Below are positions 47,770-57,078 of a stretch of DNA of 64,000 nucleotides, piece by piece (the first letter of the stretch is position 1; every line of letters begins with the position of its first letter). The notes beneath the pieces were generated by a model that saw nothing but the letters and a program-made list of their open reading frames with translations, was not told the DNA's origin and made no database searches. The DNA is from Delphinus delphis (taxonomy: Eukaryota > Chordata > Mammalia > Artiodactyla > Delphinidae). The position numbers were made by a program, and so were the translations under genes. The stretch lies in contig NC_082687.1 in assembly GCF_949987515.2 (NCBI RefSeq), positions 23,358,148 to 23,422,147 of the forward strand. The letters run 5' to 3'.

Positions 47770-47885
47770 TCTTCATTCATTCAATTTATTCAACAAATAT
47801 TTATTATCTGCTTCCATGTGCCAGAAAACTGTACTAGATATTTGGGATACAATCATAAACAAGACTTTCTTTCAGTTCTATAACA
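47770..47885 (+). repeat. L2 3' fragment, forward
   Basis: CATTCATTCAATTTATTCAA, ATATTTATTATCTGCTTCCA and GATACAATCATAAACAAGAC are the L2 3' landmark blocks in order. Confidence 0.78.
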
Positions 47886-47898
47886 TGTTTTTCTCCAC

Positions 47899-48005
47899 TG
47901 ACCCTCTCTACCTAAAGGGATCTGAAATTCTAAACTAGTCTAGACTTTAGACTATTCCAGACCTCCTAGTCTACAGTTCTGGATCCCTTTAGGTAGGGAG
48001 GGTCA
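47899..48005. repeat. Imperfect inverted repeat (hairpin)
   Basis: The outer arms TGACCCTCTCTACCTAAAGG (47899-47918) and its near-complement at 47986-48005 pair with one mismatch over 24 bp. Pairing continues less perfectly inwards for about 16 bp. The loop is roughly 25 nt. It could be an old DNA-transposon remnant or a local inverted duplication; a small-RNA precursor is only a formal possibility. Confidence 0.75.
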
Positions 48006-48532
48006 ACCCTTCCCTGTATCAAGCCATTCACTGGGTCACCTGTATCAGCATTGCTATCAACCTGTGTGCCAGGTTGCTCCAGCGCCATGCTACACTCAGG
48101 GCCTCTTCTCTAAGAGGCTCTCACCTTCCCTGAGTCATGGAAAGGGAAGCAGGGCACAGTCTTCCTCTGGATTTCTCAACCCCATCTTGGGGCTTCTGTT
48201 GCCCCCAAAAGACCTACACTCTAGGGGAAAGAGACAGGAAAGTGTGAAGTCTTCTCACTTGGAACTTATACTCCTTTCCCTCATTCCAGGCTTCTCTGCC
48301 CAGCCCCAAAAGAGCTTTTATCTTCCCCCTGTGTGACATATCCTGTAGCCTTTCTACTCTGGAGCTTATAGTAAAATTCTTCCTTAGCCCCCCAATCTTT
48401 TGTTCCTATTAAAGGATAGCTTTTGGAATTTGGGAAACACTTTTCTCTTTGGAGGTGACTAGTTTTTGCAGTTGAAAGTCTGGCCTTCAAAACTATTGTC
48501 TCCCTATGGACTATGAACTTCAAAACTGATCG
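48006..48532. other. Unassigned sequence
   Basis: The composition is less AT-rich than average. A 90-codon frame (48064-48336) shows no domain, and no named repeat was recognised. Confidence 0.4.
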
Positions 48533-48540
48533 TGACGTCA
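48533..48540. promoter_or_regulatory. CRE-like palindrome TGACGTCA
   Basis: A second perfect CREB/ATF-type palindrome, about 120 bp upstream of a CHR SINE. No gene start is visible nearby. Confidence 0.3.
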
Positions 48541-48643
48541 TTCATCTAGCCTGACTTTGCCTTCTTCCTAAATCAATGAATGGGTGAAGAACCATAAGAA
48601 AACAAGAATAATTTCCGTAAAGAGGGTCAGGGAACCTCAGTTT

Positions 48644-48884
48644 AAAAATGCAGCAGTAGGGCTTCCCTGGTGGCGCACTGGTTGGGAGTCTGCCTACCGA
48701 TGCGGGGGACACGGGTTCGTGCCCCGGTCCAGGAGGATCCCACGTGCCACGGAGCGGCTGGGCCCGTAAGCCACGGCCGCTGAGCCTGCGCGTCCGGAGC
48801 CTGTGCTCCACAACGGGAGAGGCCACAACAGTGAGAGGCCCGCGTACCGCAAAAAAAAAAAAAAAAAAAAAAATGCAGCAGTAG
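48644..48884 (+). repeat. CHR-type tRNA-Glu SINE, forward, with TSD
   Basis: The body at 48660-48868 begins GGCTTCCCTGGTGGCGCACT and ends in a run of about 20 A. The B box GGTTCGTGCCC is intact. The TSD AAAAATGCAGCAGTAG is perfect at 48644-48659 and 48869-48884. The long A tail and perfect TSD suggest a recent insertion. Confidence 0.96.
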
Positions 48885-48989
48885 TAGTAGGATACTGCTA
48901 CTTATATTTCAGTAATACATGATAAGTATCTGTTTCTCTCACTATGCTGCAGTGTCTGTACAACAGAGACTATGTCTGTTTTCCTCTCT

Positions 48990-49560
48990 AGTGCCTCCCC
49001 AGTTAATAAAGACATGGTTCTTACCCTCCGCATTACGGTGTTCACACAGACAATTAAACAAACAATTACAATGCAATGTGTTCTGCTCTATAACAAGAAA
49101 CTGTAAAGTGCCTTAGGAGAACATTTGAGGATGACTTACACCAGACTTGGGTACCAGAGAAGGATCCCAGAGGAAGTGATAGATAAGCTGGGGCTTGGAG
49201 GGTAAAGAGAAGTTCGTCAAATAAAGGCCACTTGTGAAGGACTCAAAAATTATGCTTTTGTGTTTGGATTTATTTCTAAAAGCAATAGAATACCAATTGA
49301 ATGGTATAAATAGGGACGGATGCCTTTTAAAAGGTCATTGTGTAGGACAGAGATTGAATATAAAAGAATGTCTGGGGGTGGGAGAGGCTGTTAGGATGCT
49401 TGCCTACTCCAGGCAAGTTTGCAGAATTCCAGGTGGCCTGGCCCAGGGTGACAGTATGAATGGAGAGAAGGACTGAGTTGGTGATGAAGCAGAGAAGGAA
49501 TGAAGAGGACACTGGCTAGATTTCTGCCTTGAGTAACTGGGAGGTGCTGATATAAAAAAC
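48990..49560 (+). repeat. L2 (L2b-like) fragment, forward
   Basis: AAACAAACAATTACAATGCA, CAGACTTGGGTACCAGAGAA, GGATCCCAGAGGAAGTGATA and the GAGAAGGACTGAGTTGGTGA region follow the order of an L2 3' portion. Confidence 0.65.
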
Positions 49561-49772
49561 AGGAGTATAAATGGTTTTGTGAGCAATCTACAAAGCCATT
49601 TGGAATGTTTGTGCATAAGCATCCCCATACTCATTTATTCTTAATAGATATTTTAATTGCCAGAGGTTCATTTTTACAAATTTTTCCTCACTAGCAATAA
49701 TCATGTTACCTTTCTAAGATTTAGGGAAAGTTAGAGACCTTCTTCTCTAGGTCTGTCATACATCTCACATAA

Positions 49773-49960
49773 GCAGGAGTAACAAACTTTTTCTGTAAAG
49801 AGCCAGATAACTACTTAACTATGCTATTGTAGAAAGAAAAAAAAAAGCCATTAGAAAACAAGTAAATGGATAGGTTTGACTGTCTTCCAATAGAACTTTA
49901 CTCACAAAAATAGGCAGTGGGCAGAATTTGGTTCATTGGTTGAACTTTGCCAAACCCCCA
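49773..49960 (+). repeat. hAT-Charlie non-autonomous element (MER3-like)
   Basis: AGTAACAAACTTTTTCTGTA at the left, CCAATAGAACTTTACTCACA in the middle and TTGAACTTTGCCAAACCCCC at the right form a familiar hAT-type element with similar inverted ends. The exact family name is from memory and may be a sister family. Confidence 0.72.
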
Positions 49961-50063
49961 ATCTAGAGCTGTGTTTCCCAACATACTCCAGCAATGTGTA
50001 ATCTTTAAACACTTCTGGACATACTACCACTTAGAGACTTTTTAAAAATCACTTCATTTTTGG

Positions 50064-50433
50064 GTAGTATCTTAGCGTGGGCTGATATAACAAATTACCA
50101 TAGACTGGGTGGCTCAAACAATAGACATTTATTTCTCACAGTTCTGGAGGCTGGGAAGCCCAAGATCAAAGTGCCAGCATATTCATTTTTTGGTGAGGGT
50201 CCTCTGTCTGGTTTGCAGACAGCTGTCTTCTTGTACCTCACATGGCAGAGAGCAGAGAGAAAGGAAGCAAGCTCTCTTGTGTCTTTTCTTATAAGGGCAC
50301 TAACCCCATCATGAGGGCTCCACCCTCATGACCTAATAACCTCCCAAAAGTCCCATCTCCAAATACCATCACACTGGGGATTAGGGTTTCAACATATGAG
50401 TTTTGGGGGGACACAACCATTCAGTCCATAACA
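50064..50433 (-). repeat. MST/MLT1A-type MaLR LTR, reverse
   Basis: ATTACCATAGACTGGGTGGC, ATTTATTTCTCACAGTTCTG, TTCTTATAAGGGCACTAACC and the end TTTTGGGGGGACACAACCAT with CCATAACA match a reverse MaLR LTR over its length. Confidence 0.9.
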
Positions 50434-50985
50434 GGTAGTATATGGCAAAGAAGTAATTTTAGATCATCATATTGTTAAAGAACATTATGTTAACTTTATA
50501 ACCACAGCATCATTATTTAAAATATTCATAATATACGAAACTAGATATTTACTTTCTCCCCATGAACAAGTAACATATATTTTATTTTTTATCCTTTGGG
50601 CCAAGCATTATTTTCTAAATGACAAGATAATAGAAAAAGCTTCAATTTCCTATTTGCAAGTTGGATAATACTTATTGCTACTAAATAAAAATGTAATTTG
50701 GATAGAACCATCACTATATATTTTTCCTTTTCAAATACCTAGGTATTTAAAATACTATAGATCGCTTAACATATAATATGACAAAGTTAAATAATGCAAC
50801 ATTCTTATCTGTTGAAAATCAAATTGAGATAAAATTGGAAAATTATTGTCATCTCCCACTTATCAGCTCAAAACTCCCCACCCCCCAACTAGATCACATT
50901 CTCTTGCTACATATTCTCATGATCATCTAAACTTTTTATTTGGGAGGATGACATAGGAGCTGACAGCTGAAATCAGGTTTGAGCT
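50434..50985. other. Unassigned AT-rich sequence
   Basis: No gene or named repeat was recognised. Confidence 0.45.
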
Positions 50986-50989
50986 GAGA

Positions 50990-51545
50990 TTTTGCATAAG
51001 TCAGATCACGCCAATCCTCTGCTCACAACCCTCCATGGCTTGCCATCTCAGTTGAAGCAAAAAATCAAAGTCCTTCCACTGGCTTGCTTACAAGTCCCTG
51101 ACCTCCATTTACACCTTCCTCCCCCTTGTTCATTCTATTTCAGCTTCCTTGCTGTTCTCAAACATGCCAATCCCTTTTCTATTTCAAGGCCTTTGTCCTT
51201 AACCTGCCCTCTGTCTGGAGCACATTTCCCCCAGATTGGTATATGGCTTATCTTCTTATCTGTTTCTTTCAGGTCTCTGCAGAAATGTTACCTCCTCAGT
51301 GATGTTGACTCTGGAGGGCATCCCATGTAAAATACTACCAACTCCATCCTGTTCCCTTTCTCTCTTTTTATTTGCCTCCATAATTCTTATCATCTTATTT
51401 ATTATATGTATTTGTTTATTTACTCTCTGATATTGTATGAGGGCAGGAACTTTGTTTATTTCACTGCTCTACACCCACCTCTTAGAGCAATAACTGGCAG
51501 GATATATGTGCTCAGTAACTATTTGTTAAATATGAATGAATAGCA
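50990..51545 (-). repeat. L2 LINE, reverse
   Basis: CAGATCACGCCAATCCTCTG (51002-51021), TCCATGGCTTGCCATCTCAG, TCAGGTCTCTGCAGAAATGT and GAGGGCAGGAACTTTGTTTA follow the order of the reverse complement of L2. The 112-codon frame at 50992-51330 is L2-derived and not a gene. Confidence 0.85.
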
Positions 51546-51636
51546 TGTACTTCAGCTTGTACTTGTGTGATAATTTGATTGATCTTTGTATTACTGTAAA
51601 CTCCATTAAGACAAAGTCTTTATCTGTTTCACTCAT

Positions 51637-51740
51637 TCTATTTATTCAGCATATTTGTTGAGTGCCTACCTTATGTCAGCAATGTTCTAAGTACTGGACG
51701 ATGTTTTGTTTTCATAGAGCCTACATTCTAAAAGTCACCA
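51637..51740 (+). repeat. L2 3' fragment, forward
   Basis: TTTATTCAGCATATTTGTTG and AGTGCCTACCTTATGTCAGC with AGAGCCTACATTCTAAAAG match the L2 3' end. Confidence 0.75.
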
Positions 51741-51824
51741 ATTTATCACCTATACATAAGCCAGTGACTGCTAGTTAGTACAATGTGGAAGATTATATTT
51801 CCCAAAGAAGATACATTTGTCATC

Positions 51825-52280
51825 TGTCACAGGTTGAATTGTGTCCCCAGAAAGATATGTTGAAGTCCCAATTACCAGTACCTCAGAATGTGCCCTTATT
51901 TGGAAATTGGGTTGTTGTAGATGTAATTAGTTAAAACAAGACCATACTAGAGTAGGGTGGGCCCCTAATTCAATATGACTGGTGTTCTTATAAGAAAAGG
52001 AGAGAGACAGACAGACAGGGAGGGAATGATCATATGTGATGACAGAGGCAGAGATTGGAGTTATGCATCTGCAAGCCAAGGAACGCCAAGGATTAACAGC
52101 CATACCAGAAGCTGAGAGAGAGGCATGGAAGAGTTTCTCCCATAGAGCCTCTGAGAGGACATGACCCTGGCGAAAACTTGCTTTAGGATTTCCAGCCTCC
52201 AGAACCATGACTTCTACAGAATTTTTATTCTTTCAAGCCACCCAGTGCATGGTACTTTGTTACAGAAGCCCTGATACAAC
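51825..52280 (+). repeat. MLT1/MST-type MaLR solo LTR
   Basis: TTGAATTGTGTCCCCAGAAA, TATGTTGAAGTCCCAATTAC, GAGTAGGGTGGGCCCCTAAT, CAAGCCAAGGAACGCCAAGG and the end AAGCCACCCAGTGCATGGTA match the family over its full length. Confidence 0.92.
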
Positions 52281-52284
52281 ATAG

Positions 52285-52711
52285 ATACCCCCTCCCCTTG
52301 AACCTGAGTGAGCCTTTATGGCTACCTCAGCCAATATAGAGGAAATGACACCATGTGACTTCAGAAGCTAGTTCATAAAAATGTCATAATTTCTGCCTTT
52401 TCTCTTGGGATCTCGCTCTTGAAATCCACCCACTATGCCTTGTGGAAGCCCAAGCAGTCCATGGAGGAGCCATGTGGAGAGGTACCAAAGTCCCTGGCAC
52501 AGAGGCTGGCTGAGCTCCCAGGTATGTGGGTGAGCATCTTGAAAGCGGATTCTCCAGCTCCCAACAAAGCCACCCCAGATAGAAACATGTGGAACAAAGA
52601 TGAGCTATCCTTACTGAGCCCTGATTCATGAGCAATGTAAGTCACTGTTTTTGTTTTAAGCCACTAAATTTGGAAGTGGTTTGTTACACAGCAATAGAAA
52701 ATTGATACATA
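52285..52711 (+). repeat. MaLR-type LTR, forward, diverged
   Basis: CCCTCCCCTTGAACCTGAGT, ATGACACCATGTGACTTCAG, CATGTGGAGAGG and the end GTTTTAAGCCACTAAATTTG with TGGTTTGTTACACAGCAATA resemble a MaLR LTR. It begins a few bases after the LTR ending at 52280. Confidence 0.68.
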
Positions 52712-53269
52712 CATGCTTATTAAATATTTATTGTGTGAATAAATAAATGCACTGATACTTCATACTGCTACTGTGGCCTAGTGACTAGGTTGATCCTTCA
52801 ACATGGTCTAGTTTAAATCTGGAAGGTATTTCTTTTTTATTGTCTGAACAGTCAGATACCATACCAAAAGTACACACTAGTATAAACAACAGACCGAGGT
52901 TCTGGAAGAAGTGTGAAGGGATGGAATCCAGTGAAAATGTAAAGGCTTACTCTGGAGAAACTGAGACAATTCCTTTTCTGAGATGGAGTGATGAAGGTAA
53001 GAATTTTCCCACAGACTAGCTTCTGGCCCCAAACATTTTAATCTTTGCTTCTCATCCACTAACCACTTACTTTTGCTCCTGGCCCCACAGGACACATTCA
53101 TATCACAATAAGACTTTTAGTCCCACACCTTCATACCATGACAATAGGTTAATTGACACAGCAAGTGGTAGTGAGGCAGAAGATAGATGGGCCCCAGGCT
53201 GAGCAGCTGGAGTTTGTCCCCTGTGAACAGATACTCCAAGATGGAGAATATGGCAGGAGCGAGGAGGAG
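52712..53269. other. Unassigned sequence
   Basis: No gene or named repeat was recognised with confidence; the right part may belong to the LTR that follows. Confidence 0.35.
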
Positions 53270-53697
53270 CTTAGCCCTGTCCAGATAAAAAGATAAAGAG
53301 ACCACATATTTCTCATTCTTGAGGTCAAGGAGACCTTCCCAACTACGCATGCTCAGAATGGTTCCTGGGGAGCCAAAAAGAGAGGGGACGCCACCCCATA
53401 GTAGGTGATGTCAACCTACCCATAGGCCTCTTCACTAGAATCCATCTTGGCTAAGAGATGCGTGCGCACACGGGGAGGACCCTGACATAAACCAAATATG
53501 GACTCAGAGCCAGGCAAAGTAAGACGACTGGCCAGAGGAAACCCAGAAGGAATGCCGCATATAAGTGATTCAAACTACCACGAGGGTGCGACTCTTTCTC
53601 TGAGTCTGCCAGTGTGAGTCACACACTCTTCCTCCTAATAAACACTTTACTTGTTTCACTACTTTCCGTCTCTTTGTGGAAATTCATTTCTACAAAG
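53270..53697 (+). repeat. ERV (class I-like) LTR
   Basis: A TATA-like CGCATATAAG lies near 53553-53562, and an AATAAA signal at 53637-53642 is followed by a pyrimidine-rich U5-like stretch (CACTACTTTCCGTCTCTTTG). That spacing is typical of a gammaretrovirus-like LTR. The left edge is not fixed. No retroviral genes follow; instead a tRNA-Glu-like sequence lies 30 bp downstream. Confidence 0.55.
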
Positions 53698-53729
53698 CCT
53701 TTGGGCCAGGGCCTTGTCACTGGCCACTG

Positions 53730-53801
53730 GCCTTTGTGGTCTAGTGGCTAGGATACAGTGCTCTCACTGCCATGGCCTGACTTCAGTCTCTGGCCAGGGA
53801 A
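53730..53801 (+). pseudogene. tRNA-Glu(CTC)-like pseudogene
   Basis: The 72-nt block is collinear, without gaps, with vertebrate tRNA-Glu-CTC; about three quarters of positions agree with the sequence I remember. The A box TGGTCTAGTGG and the anticodon loop GCTCTCA, with CTC in the anticodon position, are intact. The B box has decayed (GACTTCAGTCT), and the 5' side of the acceptor stem no longer pairs well with the 3' side. It is followed directly by genomic CCA (53802-53804). It is probably not functional. It lies just after an LTR U5-like end in the same orientation. Confidence 0.7.
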
Positions 53802-54509
53802 CCAAAATGCTGCTTCAAGTTACTGCAGGCCGAGGCCACCCTAGATTAGTAGGCATATTCTTAGAATCCATTCCTACAATGCGATAGCTAGTAGTATAGA
53901 AATGACTACAAACCATGCAAATACTATGCACTAAAAGCCAAACTAATTATATTTCCTATTCTACTCTCAATTAGCTTCATGTCATATCACCTGGAGACCA
54001 GAGGAGGCCAACGATGGCACTTGAAGATGCCAGCACTTCCCCACCTTGATAAGGATGTTTTAGCCCCACCCATCCTCCTCCTCATCATCATCCCTTTCCC
54101 CATAGATACTGACACTGTCTTAGGAAGAAGGCAGGGAAGAGGAGAAAGTTGTATGAAAGGCTCCACATTTTTATCCAAGAGGTAATAAACACTGCTTAAA
54201 TAGCCAGTTTTAAATTATTGAGCCGGATAAGCTTTACATTGGATATTAAGTTGGTTTTTCTCCCTTCCAGTTAGTTGATGGAGGTTATACGGAAAGGCCG
54301 AATTAGTTGTAGACTACATTCAGTAACTATAATTTTTCTGCACACCCAAGTTATAATGTAGGTTGAATTTTTTACCTCACTAAATTAATATCTATTGAAT
54401 TGCAACAATGTGTCTGATATTGTGTCCCTCCTCCCTACAATGAAACTTAGAGATAGAATCATGGGATTTTGAAATATTAGCATCTGAATAGAAATGCAGA
54501 AGAAATCTA
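53802..54509. other. Unassigned sequence
   Basis: No gene or named repeat was recognised; the first 60 bp may belong to the same composite repeat as the tRNA-like block. Confidence 0.4.
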
Positions 54510-54610
54510 GTCCTTCCTAAAATGGTAAATGACCTGTCCAAAGTTATTAATGGGTCAGTGGCAGAGCCAGGACTTAACCTTGGCTTCCTACCTCTGGGCC
54601 TGTGCCATTT
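54510..54610 (-). repeat. MIR, reverse
   Basis: AATGACCTGTCCAAAGTTAT and TCAGTGGCAGAGCCAGGACT match the reverse complement of the MIR core. Confidence 0.78.
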
Positions 54611-54655
54611 TCCCTAGAACAACTAAGAAGGGGGGAAATAGAATTTAAAGACTCT

Positions 54656-54925
54656 AGTAGGCAGAATTGTAAGCTGGCCCTTAAAATTTCCATCCCCTGA
54701 TGCAGAAGTACAGCCTTGTATAACTCCCTCCTCTTGAGTGTGGACAGGATCTGTGGATATGATGGGATTTCACTCCCATGACTAGGTAACATCAGATGAC
54801 AAAAGCAAAAACGAGAAGGGTTGTTATCCAGGTGAGTTTAAGTTAATCAAGTGAAAGCCTTTAAAAGAGGGAATGGGCCCTTCCTAAAGAGAGAATCTTT
54901 CCCCTCCTGGCTTTGAGACAGGAGG
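54656..54925 (+). repeat. MLT1-like MaLR LTR fragment
   Basis: GTAGGCAGAATTGTAAGCTG, CTCCTCTTGAGTGTGGACAG, GATGGGATTTCACTCCCATG and AAAGAGGGAATGGGCCCTTC follow the order of an MLT1-type LTR. The 3' part is missing. Confidence 0.75.
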
Positions 54926-54965
54926 GAAGGGGAAAGGGCATAACCATTAAAAGAATGATACAGCT

Positions 54966-55440
54966 GTTGAGGATACAACAAAAACTGGTTAGAACCAATT
55001 AGGCCCAAGATGGTGGAAGATTTGACTTCCAGCAGACCTTGAGCCTCATTATATGCTCATTGTAACACATTAGCATATGCTAAACGACACACCCACAGGT
55101 GCCATGACAGTTCCAAGGCCCACCATAAAAGGCCAAAAATTGGGTAGTGGCCCCATTCCTGGAAATCCCCACCCCTTCCCCAAAATAGTTGGAATAATCC
55201 TCCCACTCATTAGCATATGAAATTACCCAGTCCATAAAAACTAACTACCCCATATTCCAGAGCCATTACCCTAACTTGGAGTAGCTTTGAGGAGTCATCC
55301 TACCTTTAGAAGTCTCTGTAGGGACAGGGGAGTCTTCCGTTAAGACTGTATCACAGCTTGAGTTCTCCCCTGGCCCAGTCCTACCCTTATCTTCCCTTTA
55401 ACAAGTATTGATCCAGAGAATACTACCCAGTTAACCTCCT
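54966..55440 (+). repeat. ERV LTR-like block
   Basis: It starts TGTTGAGGATACAACAAAAA. CATTAGCATATGCTAAACGA and a TATA-like CCATAAAAACTAACTACCCC suggest an ERV LTR. The family and right edge are uncertain. Confidence 0.45.
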
Positions 55441-55654
55441 GCACACTAATATCCATCAAGGAGTGCATTTCCTAAGAAAGTCAACTTAATGGCAGACAGG
55501 ACAAAATCTGAGAATGCTACTGGGCTGCAAACACCAGTCATTTATCATGGACAGTATTCCACTTCAACTAACTGCATGTACTTCAATACAATACAGGCAC
55601 AAACCATCCCAAGTTAGCGCAGACCCCACAAGTTAAGGGCTCAGTCCTCTACTA

Positions 55655-55860
55655 GATTGCCCTGACTTCAGATGCCAGCTGCAAGTTCAAGGGGTCCCCA
55701 GGACACCCACACTTCTGACCAACTGGTTGCAAATCCAACAGTTCTCATGACCCCCTCAGGTTCTATAACTCACTAGCATGACTCACAGAACTCAGGAAAG
55801 CATTATACTTACAATTATAGTTTTATAATAAAGGATACAACTCTGACTCCGACCAAACTT
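55655..55860 (-). repeat. LTR-like fragment, possibly reverse
   Basis: GACTCACAGAACTCAGGAAA (55781-55800) followed by AATAAAGGATAC recalls a reverse mammalian ERV LTR, but support is limited to these blocks. Confidence 0.35.
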
Positions 55861-57078
55861 GTAAAATAGAGAGTCAAAATCACGTATCACTCATCATTTT
55901 ATATTCTAAAATGTCATTGTGCTTCCTAATATTCTGTTACATTGTGTTGCCCTTTCAGTTCCAGAAAATGATTTGGCAAGTATAGACTTCTTAGAAGTTA
56001 ATTTCAACTTTCATAATAAAATCTAAAGGTCATGTTTCCATTTGTTTATACACTCCCAGACTAAATAAGTTGTCCTTCCCAGTCTCACATTAGGCATGAT
56101 CATATCTTTTTGAAACATTAAAATTTTTTGATGTTAGATTCTACATCTGTCTTTCAAAGTTATTGACATCAATGGAAATGAGTATAAAAACTTCTCAACC
56201 TTTCCTGATTTGTGTTTTTAAATATTCTTGGTGAGGTCACCTATGATACTTCCTTCAGGAAGTATCCTTCACATTCATTTATGCCTTCAATGACATTTTC
56301 AATTATTCATTTAACATGCACTTATTGGACATACATAATATATACTAGGTATTTGATGGGCATTGTGAATGAAGAGATCTTAAATTTTCTCTAGTTTGGA
56401 AAACCTACAATTATAAAGTTATAAGAGCCCCACGATGACTTCTTGCATTTAAAGAAATAAAGGTTTAGCATTATATACAACTTATTCATTCTAACTATTA
56501 AATTTCAAACCAATGCCTTTTTCCTTTTCATTACCTAGGGTAATGTCCCCCTAACATTATGTTGTAATAACAATTTCCATCTAACAAGCTGAGCTTCTTT
56601 TGGTATCAGTTAGGATTGTGTTTACCCCTAAATAACTAAAAATTTGACTAACAGTTATTTAAAACATGGGAATTTATATCATGCAACAAGAAGTCTAAGT
56701 GTTGGCAGTTGAAAGCCTCAGTAATGTTATCAAGCAAACAGACTCCTTCCGTCTCCTGTGCCAGCATCCTTGGCAGGGAGTCCATGTGTGCAAGATGGTG
56801 CTGCACCTGCAGGAACCTGCTAGGAACCATCTCATCCAGAAAGAAAGGGGAAAAGAAACACTTCTGTTTCATTTAACACATCTCTATCACGTGGCTCATC
56901 CTAGCTTCAAGAAAGTCCAAGGAACATGAATCTTTAAGATTTTCAGTGATTGTACTAGAAGAACAGAAAGGGAGGGGATTACAAAAGAATCTGGGGCAGC
57001 CAATCTATAATATCAGCCACACTCTTCTGAAGCAGCTATTTTCAATATTTTTCATCCCTCCACAAGTCCTCTCACTCC
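55861..57078. other. Unassigned AT-rich sequence
   Basis: No gene was recognised. The part at 56590-56930 has some text suggestive of an old DNA transposon or LTR, but no family could be named. Confidence 0.4.

Noticed and set aside
50992..51330. 112-codon frame as a gene
   Set aside because: The sequence is a reverse L2 fragment with standard L2 landmark blocks.
53730..53801. Functional tRNA-Glu gene
   Set aside because: The B box is decayed and the acceptor stem is mispaired, so Pol III transcription and folding are doubtful.
53698..53804. Retroviral primer-binding site for tRNA-Glu
   Set aside because: A PBS would be the complement of the tRNA 3' end; here the tRNA lies in the sense direction.
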